64,000 nt of DNA, from positions 11,489,618 to 11,553,617 of the forward strand of contig NW_024609857.1 of NCBI RefSeq assembly GCF_016920785.2, read 5' to 3'. Made by a program: the position numbers and the translations under genes. How positions within the stretch are numbered: position 1 is the stretch's first letter; every line of letters starts with the position of its first letter. The stretch comes from Ixodes scapularis (taxonomy: Eukaryota > Arthropoda > Arachnida > Ixodida > Ixodidae). Below are positions 34,301-43,829 of this stretch, piece by piece. The notes below the pieces were generated by a model. That model was given only the letters and a program-made list of their open reading frames with translations, searched no databases and was not told the origin of the DNA.

Positions 34301-37300
34301 ATCAGATTTCATGCGGCAAGTGTTACGTTGGCCGAACAGGCCGATGCATCAGTGACAGAATTGGGGAACATGCAGCAGAGTGCAGCGTCAGGCCCTCTGC
34401 CGGCTTATTGAAGGACATGCGAATGCGGTGCAGTATTCAGCAACATTACGGTTCTTGCAACGAACAAGAATCCTATGCACGTGAGATGCTCGAGGCACTA
34501 AAAATGAAAGAATGTGTGGATGACTGTGTTAGGCACCTCGTCCATCACGATTCACGGCAAAGAAAAACGGTGTTTGCGGTGTACCACAGCCAGATAACCT
34601 GTGGGATGAAATTCGGCGGGTAACATTAAACTTGATAATTTCATTGTGTAAATCCTTTTTGTAACTAATAGTCATTTTGTGTATATGTGGGAGACGATTA
34701 CACGTACAAAGAAGTGTGTACTAAAGCAAAGTTCTGAGCTGTTTTGTCCTTTTTTCGTTTGTTTCTTTAAGTATTTGTATGCAGGGTTCCTTTTTTGGGG
34801 GGTTTATGTTTTTTCGAATTTGAAAGTGTTTTTTGGGGGGGTTTATTTTTTTCCCCCTCAGATGTGGTGTCAATTTTCAATCTCGGACAAAGGAAAATTG
34901 TCCTTTATCGCGGTTTACGTTGAAGAAAATAGAACACGTGCGTGGGATTTCTCTACCTCCAGGGAACAGATTCATTCATTCATTCATTGCTTTATTTTCA
35001 AATTGTTCTTTCAAATATACAAAAGTTGTTTGGACCCATAGCCTTTATGGCTTGTCCGGGGTCCAATGGTAAAAATACACTTCAAAAAGCGGCAACACAA
35101 CGGACAAATACAATACACGAAACATAGAAGGATCACATTCTACAAAATAATTAACTCGACTGCTTTTTGTAATTAGCAAAAAATGTTTTGAAGAAAGGCA
35201 AAAAGTTATTTTTTAGCTTAATATCTATGGGTATTTCATCCCATATTAAAGCACCATTAAATTCGATCAGCTTTTGTCCTTATGTATTGTGACATGGCGG
35301 TAAATTAAACGAGTGATTCACTGCAGCTCTTGTTTGTCTAGTTGGAGATCTAAATAGGCTTGAAGGAAATGGTTCATCAATTTCTGTGATTTTATTAACT
35401 ATTTTCAGTATTTTAATTTTGTAAACAGAACTTATTGGCAACACGCCTAGTAATTGAAGAAGAGGTCTACTAGGGTCAGTTGTTTTTGAGAATGTGAGAA
35501 ATCGTTATGCCCGTTTCTGTAAATGAGTGATTGGATCTAAGTTCATACTATAAGTATTACCCCATGGCTATACAATAGGTCAGATGACTGTGCACTAATG
35601 CGAAATAAAGTTTGCGGAGAATAACCAAATCAAAACATTCGCGCTCCTTTAGTAAAGTATGACACCCGTATGCCCATTTTGAGCAAACGTGTATAACTTA
35701 GTTTTTCCAGTGCATGTCAGAATCAAACAGAACACCCAGATATTTATAACACGGAACTCACTGTAACTCCATATTATCTAAACATATAACCAACTCATAG
35801 TAATTTAAAACCTTTTTCTTAGAGGGGAATACTGTATACTTAGATTTTTGTTAAATTAAGTGTGAGCTGATTACTCGTGAACCATATCAAAACTCTAGCC
35901 AGCTCTTCATTTATCTTATACTGTAGCTCATCTATCGTGTCTCCCACAAGAAATAATGCCGTGTCGTCAGCGTGCATTAATACCTCTGAATATTTTAAAA
36001 ACGATGGAAAGTCATTTATATAAAGAGAAAAAAAGAATGGCCCCAAGCTCTGAGTTCTATGGTACACCAATTGACACCGTTTGAGGTGTAAATATAAAAT
36101 CTTTTATTACTATGCACTGTCTCCAATCGGAAAGATAGCTTGTTAACAGCTGTAACATATATCCTAGAAAGCCATAATTATAAAGTTTATTAATCAAAAT
36201 ATTGTGATTAAATGTGTCAAATGCTTTTTTTTATATCTAAGTATACAACAACGGCAAACTTATTGTCGTAAAACAAAAATGGCTGAAGACATCATTCTAT
36301 TAGATCTGATCCCGTGCCGATTGGGGCAAAAATAGAGTTCTTTAGTAAGAAGTCCTTTATACGTTTGCAGAGTTTTTTTTTTTTTTTAATTGTGTTGATT
36401 ATATTTAAAACTGAGACTAGACGATGCAGAGGAGTCTTCATCTTTATAGATAAGTATTTTTTTAGCTACCTTAAATTTGTTAGGGTATGTTCCGACTTCT
36501 ATCGAATGATTGAACAGATGTAGAAGATGAATACTTGCTATATCAATATTGTCTTTAATTAATTTAACTGAAATTGTAGAAGTTGAAATTAATTTAACTG
36601 AAGATGCCCTCCCTTCTTTGTCCCTGTCAAAGCAAAGTCAATATAGCTAGTTTTGTTGTTTTTGACTGATTCCTTGTGACAACAGAGAGTCGCGTGAAGA
36701 ATGTTAAAGGAGATTGCAGTGTTCCCAAAATGACACATTTCTTCATGTCCTCAAGGTGTTCAGCTCGGAGGCTGCCCTGAGCGTGGTGAGCGAGTGCCTA
36801 CAAATCCACGGGGGTTCAGGCTTCATGCGATCATTACCCCTGGAACAGTACTACAGAGACATGCGGATACTCTCAATTTTTGAGGTAAAAGCACATTCTC
36901 TCCCCGATACACCTTTGTTTTTTTTCGTGGAATTTTCGCCGTTCTCTCTTGTTTAAACCGTCATCTTGGCTCCTTTTCAGGGTACGAACGAAATCCTGAG
37001 GCTTTTCATTGCTCTTATGGGGATTCAGCATACCGGAAAAGCAATTGGAGAAATCATCAAGTATGATAGCTTCAGCCGTTTTCTTCTTTAAAAACTTACT
37101 GGAGTTGCCACCGTACCCTTCTTAGTACATTGGGGTAGCATACTGCTTGAGTTCTGGAGAACGTTCTAGAGAGTTCTCCAGAAAAAAAATGTTACTCCTG
37201 GCTTAATTGCAACAGAAATTGAGACCCACTCACATCTGCAAACCAATGTGACTAGTGGTACAGCACCGAAATTGCCTCGCTGTAAAAGTTGGCAATTGGA

Positions 37301-40300
37301 ATCACTTTGCAAGTCTTAGGCTTCTGAAAATTTGACTGCCATGTGAGATGGGTGTTTGGCTATACTGAGCGGTCCACTTATATTTTTGTTTACACTTGCC
37401 TCTGCTTTGCTCTAGTATATTTCATCAGAGAGTCCTTAGGCAATAAAAAACAAAAGTTCTCCTCAATTTAGGACTTGTCACGCTTGACGACGACAGTACA
37501 ATGAAAAGCCCCATGAAGCGGTTTCAGATCTGTTTGCCAAGTGATGCTTAGAGCAGGTTTGAAAACATTGTGGAACATCCGCTTTAAGGTTCAGAGGACA
37601 GCTATGTACATGCTAAGATCAAGACAAAGGGTGCTTTCATTCTCGGGATTGGACAGCAGATGGAAAATCTCCCGTGTAAATAACCCGCGTCAAACTGCTC
37701 TTGATCCTACGGCTGGCAGCAACAACCTAAGGTGGTCTCGTGGCTCCTCTAGTCGGTTCAGCCAAAGTCCCTCGATAAGGTTCCCGTCCCACGTTTCTTG
37801 CAAGTACCGACGACCACCATTGCGCGAACGTGCATTACGCGCCACGAGAGAGTGCCTCACTGCCGTCTGCTTCCAAGGGTCGCACAAGGCGCGCTCCTCG
37901 TGCGTCGGCACATTTGATGCCATGCTCATTAGACAAACACATCGAGGGGCTTTGGATCCAGAGAGTGCCAACATCAAAGAACCTTTCGCCCTTCTGTACT
38001 CCGCGTTGTCGGGTGTCCCACGCCGACCAGTCTTTCCGACTTGGGGGTCCGCAGGAAACTGAGGAACCCCTTGGCCCATCCCTTCCTGGTGTTGCAGAAG
38101 GTGTGGGAAAACAGGCGGGACGTCGCGGACAAGCCTATCATGGACCTGGACCTCTACACCAGCTTGCATCCCTCTCTCAAGGTGAGCCGCTCGTCGTCAG
38201 AATGCAGCATCTCCGCCACAGTGCCGTCCCGGCCCGGGACTTGGGGAAGAAACCCTCCTCAGACGGCGTCTGCATACTGTCTAACGTATTAGTGGCGTGA
38301 CCACGGCTCTAGAGGTCGGTTTTACCTCGCGAAATTCCGCGCAACTCCGTTTTCGTAACAAGGTAGAACAGACACCACCCTTTATTGGTGGCTAGTTCGA
38401 CGGCGGCAGAGTTGGGTTTTGAAATTGCGCTGGATGATAATGACCGCCAGACCGTGCATTTGAGGAAACTTGTGTACTGCCAGACTAAGACGTCAATTTT
38501 TCGTGATTGTTTATCGGTGCGTCTAGTGAGTGACGTTGAGGGCGCCTTGTGGACAGACGTACAAGGGCAGTTTTAAGATAAAGGCGTAAAAATTGTTCAT
38601 TTTCAGGAGCGTAAGTATTGGTATTGAACGTGAACATTTTACAGAGATCTGTCTGGTTTGGGACGAGGCTAATTAGAGACGGGGACGTCCAACCGCAGCC
38701 CAATTAGGGACCCAACGTTTCGAGGCCTGCTCGGCCTCTTCTTTAGAGACGATTGTTAAGGAGCAGTGTTGTCATCTAGTGTTTTTTTTCTGTCTTTTAT
38801 GGTAATGCCTTTCTCTATGGATTGGTGATATTGCAAAGCTTGTTGACATAGTAGAAGCGTATGCACTTGGGCTAGTTGGTGATCCATGTATGTGAGGTTA
38901 AAAGCGCTAAAAACAACGGACAAGTAAAAGAAACATACAACACAGAGCACTACTTGCAACTGAAGTTTATTCTTAGGAAACACACATATATATACACCGT
39001 GAAATCGCGACATGTACTTCAGAAATGCAACATCACCCCATCATAGCAGACAGACGAACGCTGATGGGGTGATGTCGCATTTCTGAAGTACATGTCGCGA
39101 TTTCACGGTGTATATATGTGTGTGTTTCCTAAGAATAAACTTCAGTTGCAAGTAGCGCTCTGTGTTGTACGTTTCTTTTACTTGTCCGTTGTTTTTAGCG
39201 CTTTTAACCTCGCATACTTGTTGACATAGGCGGGTGGTTAAAGTACCAAGAGACCTATTGATGTTTTCTGCCATAGTTTGTGCCATGATTCCAAGAAAAG
39301 TCTATAGGTTAATCGGCGCTTTACCATCCACCTACGTCAACAGGCTTTGGTGATATCAGCAACCCATAAAGAAATGCACCACCATAAAAAATTTTTTTTA
39401 AAACTTCTGCTTTTTGACGGTTGTTGCCACAGTCAACCCCAAAGAAGAGGCCTATTTGGCCTTCGAATGTTGGGTCCCTAATTAGGGTATGGTTGGTTGG
39501 TCGTCCCTTTTTTTAAAATTAGTTAAGCATAGTTATGACTATATTGTATTTCCTGCAGCAAGAGAGACGAGGTCAGACTGTCGGCTAGTCCGATCTAGGT
39601 ACAAACAGAACCCAATGGTTGGACATAGTAATAAACTTTTGCAGCACTTGCATTGAGCAGGAGTGAACTCTGATGCATGATTATACCTCACTTGCAGTTT
39701 CAGAGTCATTTGCTTTTTGTGGTCTCCTCGCAGACTGAAGCAGACACGCTGGAGTACTGTGTCAAGCGGCTCAAGTTCTGCGTAGAGGTGTGCCTCGAAC
39801 GCTTCGGAAGGGTTAGTGCCTCTCACTACAAAGCTATATTTCCAAAAACGGATCTGAGGCTGTCCTCATTTGTTTTAGGAAACGAGGCAGTGTCCTTTAA
39901 AAATATGCTAAGTGGGATTTCTATTTTGTCCAAGTAGAATAGCAACTAGGTCGAGATGCCACATAAGAATATTAATACTTTCAGTGTCCAGGCAGCTCTC
40001 TCATTTTCCGTACGCCTATCGGCGTGCCACCGGAGTTGGAGCTAAAAAATGTAGCGGACATAAAAACAACAGAGATATACAAGAAGCAAAACTATGCAGG
40101 CGAGTTGGTTAGGACACATTGTCCATTATTACATTGTCCGTTACATTAATCCTCCCTATATCTGGGTCCCTATACATTATAAAGAGGTATACGCCCGTTT
40201 CATGGTTGCGACATTACCATTCCATCTGGCGATTCTGATCGAACCTCTTATACAAAAAAAGGAAGTTTGTGTTGGTCGCCATGCTGCGTCTTAGTATAAT

Positions 40301-43300
40301 GTGGCTTATACATTCTTTGCAGGAAATCGTGGAATACCAAATGGTGTTGTCCAACCTAGCGGACATGGTCATAGACGTCTATGCAATGTCTTGCGTACTT
40401 GCAAGAGCGTCGCGTTCCTATTGCATCGGTCTTCGAAATGCGGATCATGAGGTTGGTTTCTCTACCTTTTTCGCTTTGGCTCCGTGACAAACTGACCGGG
40501 GCGAAATTTTTCTCGCCACAGCTCGACATTGCGGCTGCCTTCTGCCACGATGCGAAGAAGAGGATAAAGCTGAAGGAGGACGAAATCAATGACGGTGAGG
40601 CACAACTAAGGTCCGGCCTCCGAGCGGATCTAATTTCTCCGCACTGCATAAGCGCGTGCATATCTTGGTCTTTTTAATGCAAAAGCATTAACTGTCCCAT
40701 GAAGCGAGTCGACGTCATCAGTTTGAAGCGCGAAAACGGCACCTAGTTTCCCTGATCCCAAAGATCCCATTGGCTGGTGCGCGGCGACGAGGCTCCCATT
40801 GGCTGCTGCGCGCGTCAGTTTCAATGACTGCTGCCAGGTGGCGCCGCGTGTTTGTGCCGCCAGCACGCCGATAAAACTAACCGCCGCAACCTCGTGCCAC
40901 TACGAGCCCCGTGCCGGTTAAAACGCACACATTGGCGCACGCTCGGAGGCTTCTGCTCGTCTCGCTGCCGACCAACATGCCATTGCCTTCCATCATCCAC
41001 ATTGTCGGCGGTGCTTCTGCTCGTCTCACCGCCGACGAATATGGCACCGCCTCGAGCAGCCACATCGTCGGACATTCATGCTTTCGCATTCACAACTAAA
41101 AAAAAGTGCTAGGTGTCTTCCAAATATTTTTCGTTTTCTATGGCCGCCGGTTATGGCCAGCAGTTCTGTAGTTTGCGAAAACAGCTTGTGTTTTCGCGGC
41201 CTTGCCCCTTTGTAGATGCATCGATCCAACCGGTTTAGGTCCATCGGGGTCAGTGATTGCCTAACCATGCATGCAGATTTGCTTTGTGGTCCAGGAAATG
41301 ATTGGCCTCCCATTCTTTGTCACAGCTGCTCATAATTTAATGAGTTACCCGGGACTGCACTGACATCATTCGAGCCCAACTTTGAGGAGATTGTTTCATG
41401 AATAGGGACTAGCAGTAAAGAAACATAATGAACTTAATGAGCTTTTCCCGCATCTGTGTTGCGCTTCTTCTCCTGCCTTTTGATACTGACAAGTATCGAA
41501 GGGTCAGATGTAATTTTCAAGGGGGGGGGGGGGGGGGGGGGGACACTTTCACATGGTGTCTCCCCCTCGTGAAACACGGGGGAACCGGACCCTCTCGGGA
41601 TTTACGCCGCTGGTCTTCTTACTGGCACCGATGTCAAAAGGGCAAACCGCGTGCGACAGTCTGGAGGGTTTCTTGTCTAGCCTCTTCTAGGTGCGATGCA
41701 TGGCGGCACATGCACGTTGTGCGTTTTAGACACCTAAGTGGGGATAACCCACATGGTGATGCGCATTGATAAGAAACCGAAACCCAGAAACGCATCCAAA
41801 TTGAGTTTTTTTTTTAAAACGCTGTAAAAGCATTAAGACTAGTTCCTTGGTGCCTCATTTTACTGCCCATAGTGACTGGCATTCGTTGTGAATAAACTGG
41901 AATTTGTTTGCACAGATATACTATTAACTACTGAGCAAGTGCCTAGCCACGATTTTCAGATAATTAGGTGAAACAGGGGATAAGTGCTTGTTAGGTCCGA
42001 AACTGGAAATGCAGAAGGGTGCTCACAGTGGGGGGGGGGAGGTGGTCTGACGGAACAGTGTAGCGGTAACGCTACAGGGGTACGACGGAAACCCTGTAGT
42101 ACTAGAAAACTCTTGGAGAATAATAACGAAATATTCCAACACAGCTGACCCTAACTTTTTTAAAAGAGTCTATGCCTCTCCCATCTAGCCCGCTTCACGC
42201 AAGCTCTTTCACATCAAGCTCCATTGCTTTGCACTGATGCACGGGTGTCAAGCTTAATTTTTTTTTGCACCGGTGTGCTTGGAGAGGCGGCTGACACGGT
42301 GGAGCATCTCGGTTAGCTCGGTTTATTCGCAGGTTTCGCTCTTTAGTTTGCGATTATAGGCCGACCCCTTATTTCAGAGGAAAATTGCCAAAAAGAATAC
42401 TCTATCTATATTCTAATAAATATTGTTGCATTGCAGAGGGCACTTGATGTGTCTTTTCCATATTCTTGAACTTGCTGGGGTGGGCGCTTGATACGTCCTT
42501 TACTTATTTTTTAGATGTTTTAAAAGTGGGGGGGTGGGTACCCGCTGGGGCGTGGCCACATGCTTGGTATCTTACTGTTTGGAGACGGACACATAAGGAG
42601 TTCTGCTAGATGTTTCTGGAACCATCCTTTTACATTGAGAATCACTTTAGTTCTCGAATTTTTGAAGTTGGTTTTCTCTCAGTGGCTTTTGGCAACATGT
42701 GGCTCTATTTCTGCCCCTAATATAGACACATCTAGAATTCTAGAGCTTCTTCTCATGTTTTTCTATACATTTTACTTCAGCTTATGGTGCCATGTAATGG
42801 TCTTGCCATATTCTCCAGTAGCAGAAAAGCGTGGTGCAAGATTGCAACACCGATGGAGCTTAGTACTAGTTGCAGTGACTGGAAGCTATTCTCGACAGAG
42901 AACGAAAGATTGTGATGGTGCTGAGTTATAGCTTGCTGCAACCAAGAACGGAAATTATTCCACCAAATTCATCACTCTGAGCAGCTGGCTAGTCTACAAT
43001 TTCACAAGTAACCAAGATTCTACATAGAATAGCAAGACAGCTCGAACCAGTCACAAAGGCGCCAATCATAGCAATAACCTCGGTAATGTTTGTGGCTAAT
43101 ACACAAGGTCGGCTCTCACTTCCCCATTTTTATTTTGGGGAGAAGCCCCGATTAACTACTGTTTGTAATCTTTTTGCTCCGATTTCACCTCTTCACAAAA
43201 ACAGCAATAGAGATGTTTATTTTGAATCATAATTTCTTTTTATATGCAGATGAACCTTCCCATACAAAACTGGTTGCATTAGGCTCTATTTGCCATGTAT

Positions 43301-43709
43301 CATATCTGCTTACTAGATTATTTTAAGCCTGTGAGGCATTCAGGTTCCAAGTTTTGTTTGTTAGCTATACAATTTGTGCAGGGGCACAGTTAAAAGTGTG
43401 AGGCACCCTTTTTACTTCATTATCTAAAAGAACTAGATCTTAGAATAACTGTCCTCTTCTCTTCCTCCATGTTCTGTGCGCTGTTTTATCCTGCTTAGAA
43501 TAACCATTGCTTTCTACCACAGGTAAACAAAGGCTGTATTCTTGAGGTGCCCAAGAACTTTAACAATTTCTAATTTCAGCAAAAATTCTGGTTCCTTTTT
43601 GTTTTCAGAGGTGGTCGGAATGGTGAACATGAGGAAACGAGACGTTGCGAACAGAGTCTTCCAAGAGAAAATGTATGCTGCAGTGCATCCGCTCACCAAG
43701 AACTACTGA
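19308..43709 (+). CDS. ACAD9: Acyl-CoA dehydrogenase family member 9 (18 exons, complete)
   Basis: Mitochondrial FAD flavoprotein of the VLCAD branch; in animals it also scaffolds complex I assembly. Exons: 19308-19520, 19641-19734, 19842-19943, 21535-21641, 25915-26015, 26959-27109, 28046-28148, 28244-28317, 31899-31974, 33859-33929, 34011-34130, 36756-36884, 36981-37060, 38031-38181, 39734-39811, 40323-40451, 40522-40594, 43609-43709. They sum to 650 codons plus stop (human protein 621), in phase throughout with GT-AG introns. Residues 1-40 are basic and hydrophobic, as in a mitochondrial presequence. Diagnostic blocks: SLGLFGLQVPSDYGG, AAFCLTEPSSGSDAAS, PEDKLGIRGSN and IFEGTNEILR, whose Glu447 is the family's catalytic base and the last codon of exon 12. 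The C-terminal ~200 residues match the ACAD9/VLCAD extension (ARASRSYCIGLRNADHE). The first in-frame ATG was chosen. The exon 14 start (weak polypyrimidine tract) is the least certain junction. Confidence 0.93.
21746..22915. mobile_element. DNA transposon with CAGGGGTGGAAC termini, ACAD9 intron 4
   Basis: CAGGGGTGGAAC at 21,746-21,757 is the perfect inverse of GTTCCACCCCTG at 22,904-22,915. TATTA flanks both ends (21,741-21,745 and 22,916-22,920). The termini look hAT-like, but a hAT target duplication is 8 bp. The left part repeats GCGCCATTTTGCGCC-type words and the right part repeats GCTGCTCC words. No transposase recognised, so probably non-autonomous. Confidence 0.65.
23180..23557 (+). 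pseudogene. THAP-domain protein fragment of the Kolobok-like element
   Basis: The open stretch begins MPRSCVAVNCAKMYKKGSG and contains a THAP-type C2CH zinc-finger layout: the CxxxxC pair at residues 5 and 10, the FHKFP block and RRW, then LCGKTF and the DHPDFVPMVF tail. The paired His near the third Cys is not clear, so the finger may be damaged. THAP domains bind the ends of P-type and Kolobok-type transposons. The frame is cut after TERQ by the hAT-like insertion beginning at 23,540; open sequence resumes past 24,071. Confidence 0.6.
23540..24062. mobile_element. hAT-like MITE with perfect 8-bp target duplication
   Basis: CAGAACGG occurs at 23,532-23,539 and again at 24,063-24,070, directly abutting the ends. 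Termini are CAGTGTTG... and (inverted) CAGTCTTGG.... The interior is dense in GTAACGCGTTAC-type words, as in non-autonomous hAT elements of many animals. It interrupts the THAP frame, giving a clear insertion order: Kolobok-like element first, this MITE second. Confidence 0.8.
26308..26892. mobile_element. Palindromic MITE, family copy B, ACAD9 intron 5
   Basis: Inverted halves share GGTGAGTTATATGACCAGGG (left) with CCTGGTCGTATAACTCACC (right) and ATGGTTCCAATC with GATTGGAACCAT. The right terminus is GACACCCTGTA. It fills most of intron 5. Copies A (14.2 kb) and C (27.45 kb) carry the same words. Confidence 0.75.
27451..27966. mobile_element. Palindromic MITE, family copy C, ACAD9 intron 6
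   Basis: Left: GGCGAGTTATATGGTCAGGG, TTGCTGAGCATCATGAAAAA. Right: TTCAACGATGTTCAGCAAG, CCTGGCCGTACAACTCGCC, terminus CACCCCGTAT. Same architecture as copies A and B, with more divergence between arms. Confidence 0.7.
28706..30267. mobile_element. TTAA-flanked DNA transposon, ACAD9 intron 8
   Basis: GGGGAGGTAC at 28,706 pairs with GTGCCTCCCC ending at 30,267, and TTAA flanks both ends (28,702-28,705; 30,268-30,271). At 1.56 kb it is long enough to have held a gene. The open frames inside (29,219-29,711 and 29,748-30,023) have no motif I recognise. Kolobok-like by target site and purine-rich ends; piggyBac also uses TTAA but its ends usually start CCY. Confidence 0.6.
30465..31116. mobile_element. 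Kolobok-like foldback MITE, ACAD9 intron 8
   Basis: Termini are AGGGCCCATGAAACG and CGTTTCATGACCCCT, with TTAA on both sides. The middle is a second inverted pair: CACCCCTAAGCTGACATTGT ... GGAAGCTACG against CGTAGCTTCCACAGCACTC ... CTTAGGGGTG. A related copy in reverse orientation lies at 46,050-46,674. Confidence 0.75.
31121..31746. mobile_element. Kolobok-like MITE abutting its neighbour
   Basis: Termini are AGGGGCGATGCAACGAT and (inverted) ATCGTTGCACCGCCCCT, flanked by TTAA at 31,117-31,120 and 31,747-31,750. The left TTAA is also the right flank of the preceding element, so one inserted into the duplicated target of the other. Confidence 0.75.
32334..32460. mobile_element. 127-bp hairpin element with perfect 20-bp termini, ACAD9 intron 9
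   Basis: CCCCGTTGAGCGCGCTTCTT and its exact inverse AAGAAGCGCGCTCAACGGGG bound the unit. The interior holds a GTGCACCGGTGCAC palindrome. A diverged fragment is at 13,696-13,770. Confidence 0.7.
32913..33699 (+). mobile_element. Eroded TTAA/THAP element, ACAD9 intron 9
   Basis: The left end is TTAA then AGGGGTTGTGCAA; the right end is TTTCACAACCCCC with a decayed TTAA. Frame 33,414-33,568 translates MCVLRQCSTRYDRAKDIQFH, then ELPDDPQRRAAWYRSIDRYG: a THAP N-terminal half (CxxxxC at residues 2 and 7, FHELP, RRAAW) that stops before the second zinc pair. A different THAP subtype from the one at 23.2 kb, and non-functional. Confidence 0.6.
34286..34623 (+). pseudogene. Penelope-like element relic: GIY-YIG domain, ACAD9 intron 11
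   Basis: The frame reads GVVHQISCGKCYVGRTGRCISDRIGEH and then about 85 more residues to a TAA at 34,623, keeping the YVGxTGRC core of the Penelope-type GIY-YIG nuclease including the Arg and Glu-His that follow. Better preserved than the 9.86 kb relic, but the RT part is absent upstream. The fragment is 5'-truncated within intron 11. Confidence 0.65.
34968..36680 (-). mobile_element. Decayed LINE (CR1/L2-like), ACAD9 intron 11
   Basis: The - strand order is: KTSYIDFALTGT remnant near 36,650; LLHLFNHSIEVGTYPNKFKV near 36,500; AFDTFNHNILINKLYNYGF near 36,200; FFSLYINDFPSFLKYSE and the catalytic ADDT at about 35,960-36,010 (HADDTALFLV), then NQLTLNLTKI. The 3' tail is (AATG)n, seen on + as ATTCATTCATTC at 34,970-34,988. 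A family distinct from the FADDC LINEs at 4.7, 15 and 47 kb. Multiple stops. Confidence 0.75.
38670..39507. repeat. Large foldback with hammerhead-like motifs, ACAD9 intron 14
   Basis: The inner arms 38,885-39,043 and 39,062-39,217 are inverted copies about 155 bp long with only a handful of mismatches around an 18-bp spacer. Outer, more diverged blocks are also inverted: GGGACCCAACGTTTCGAGGC ... CTCTTCTTTAG (38,707-38,747) against AAAGAAGAGGCC ... TGTTGGGTCCC (39,440-39,478). Read as GAAGAGGCC-loop-GGCC-(C/T)TCGAAA-CGTTGGGTC, the outer block resembles the hammerhead ribozyme cores in Penelope-like terminal repeats, but conserved core bases are lost. Related words (GATATTGCAAAGCTTGTTGACAT) lie between the blocks on both sides. 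Confidence 0.65.
40940..41090. repeat. Two-unit ~63-bp tandem repeat, ACAD9 intron 17
   Basis: CTTCTGCTCGTCTCGCTGCCGAC ... CATCCACATTGTCGG is followed by CTTCTGCTCGTCTCACCGCCGAC ... AGCCACATCGTCGG. Open frames on both strands here follow from the GC-rich repeat and are not genes. Confidence 0.6.
41091..43608. other. Rest of ACAD9 intron 17
   Basis: Holds a 22-bp G-run at 41,522-41,543, a shorter G-run near 42,030 and unremarkable AT-rich sequence. I see no coding block. The longest open frame (42,560-42,931) resembles no family. Confidence 0.4.
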
Positions 43710-43821
43710 CAAAGTGTTCAGTAGTGGCATTGCGATTGTGTACAGGTAGTTTTAGCACTAGCATAAAAATGTTGATTATTTTATTTCATCGCCGCAAGAA
43801 AATGTTCATGACACGAGAAAG

Positions 43822-43827
43822 AATAAA
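43822..43827 (+). terminator. ACAD9 polyadenylation signal
   Basis: AATAAA lies 113 bases past the stop codon and is followed by a T/G-rich stretch (TTGTTTGTTACAAACTTTGTC), the usual arrangement for cleavage and polyadenylation. Confidence 0.65.
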
Positions 43828-43829
43828 TA

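Noticed and set aside
40852..41112. Open frames on both strands, about 85 codons each
   Set aside because: They arise from a two-unit GC-rich tandem repeat in ACAD9 intron 17 and match no protein.
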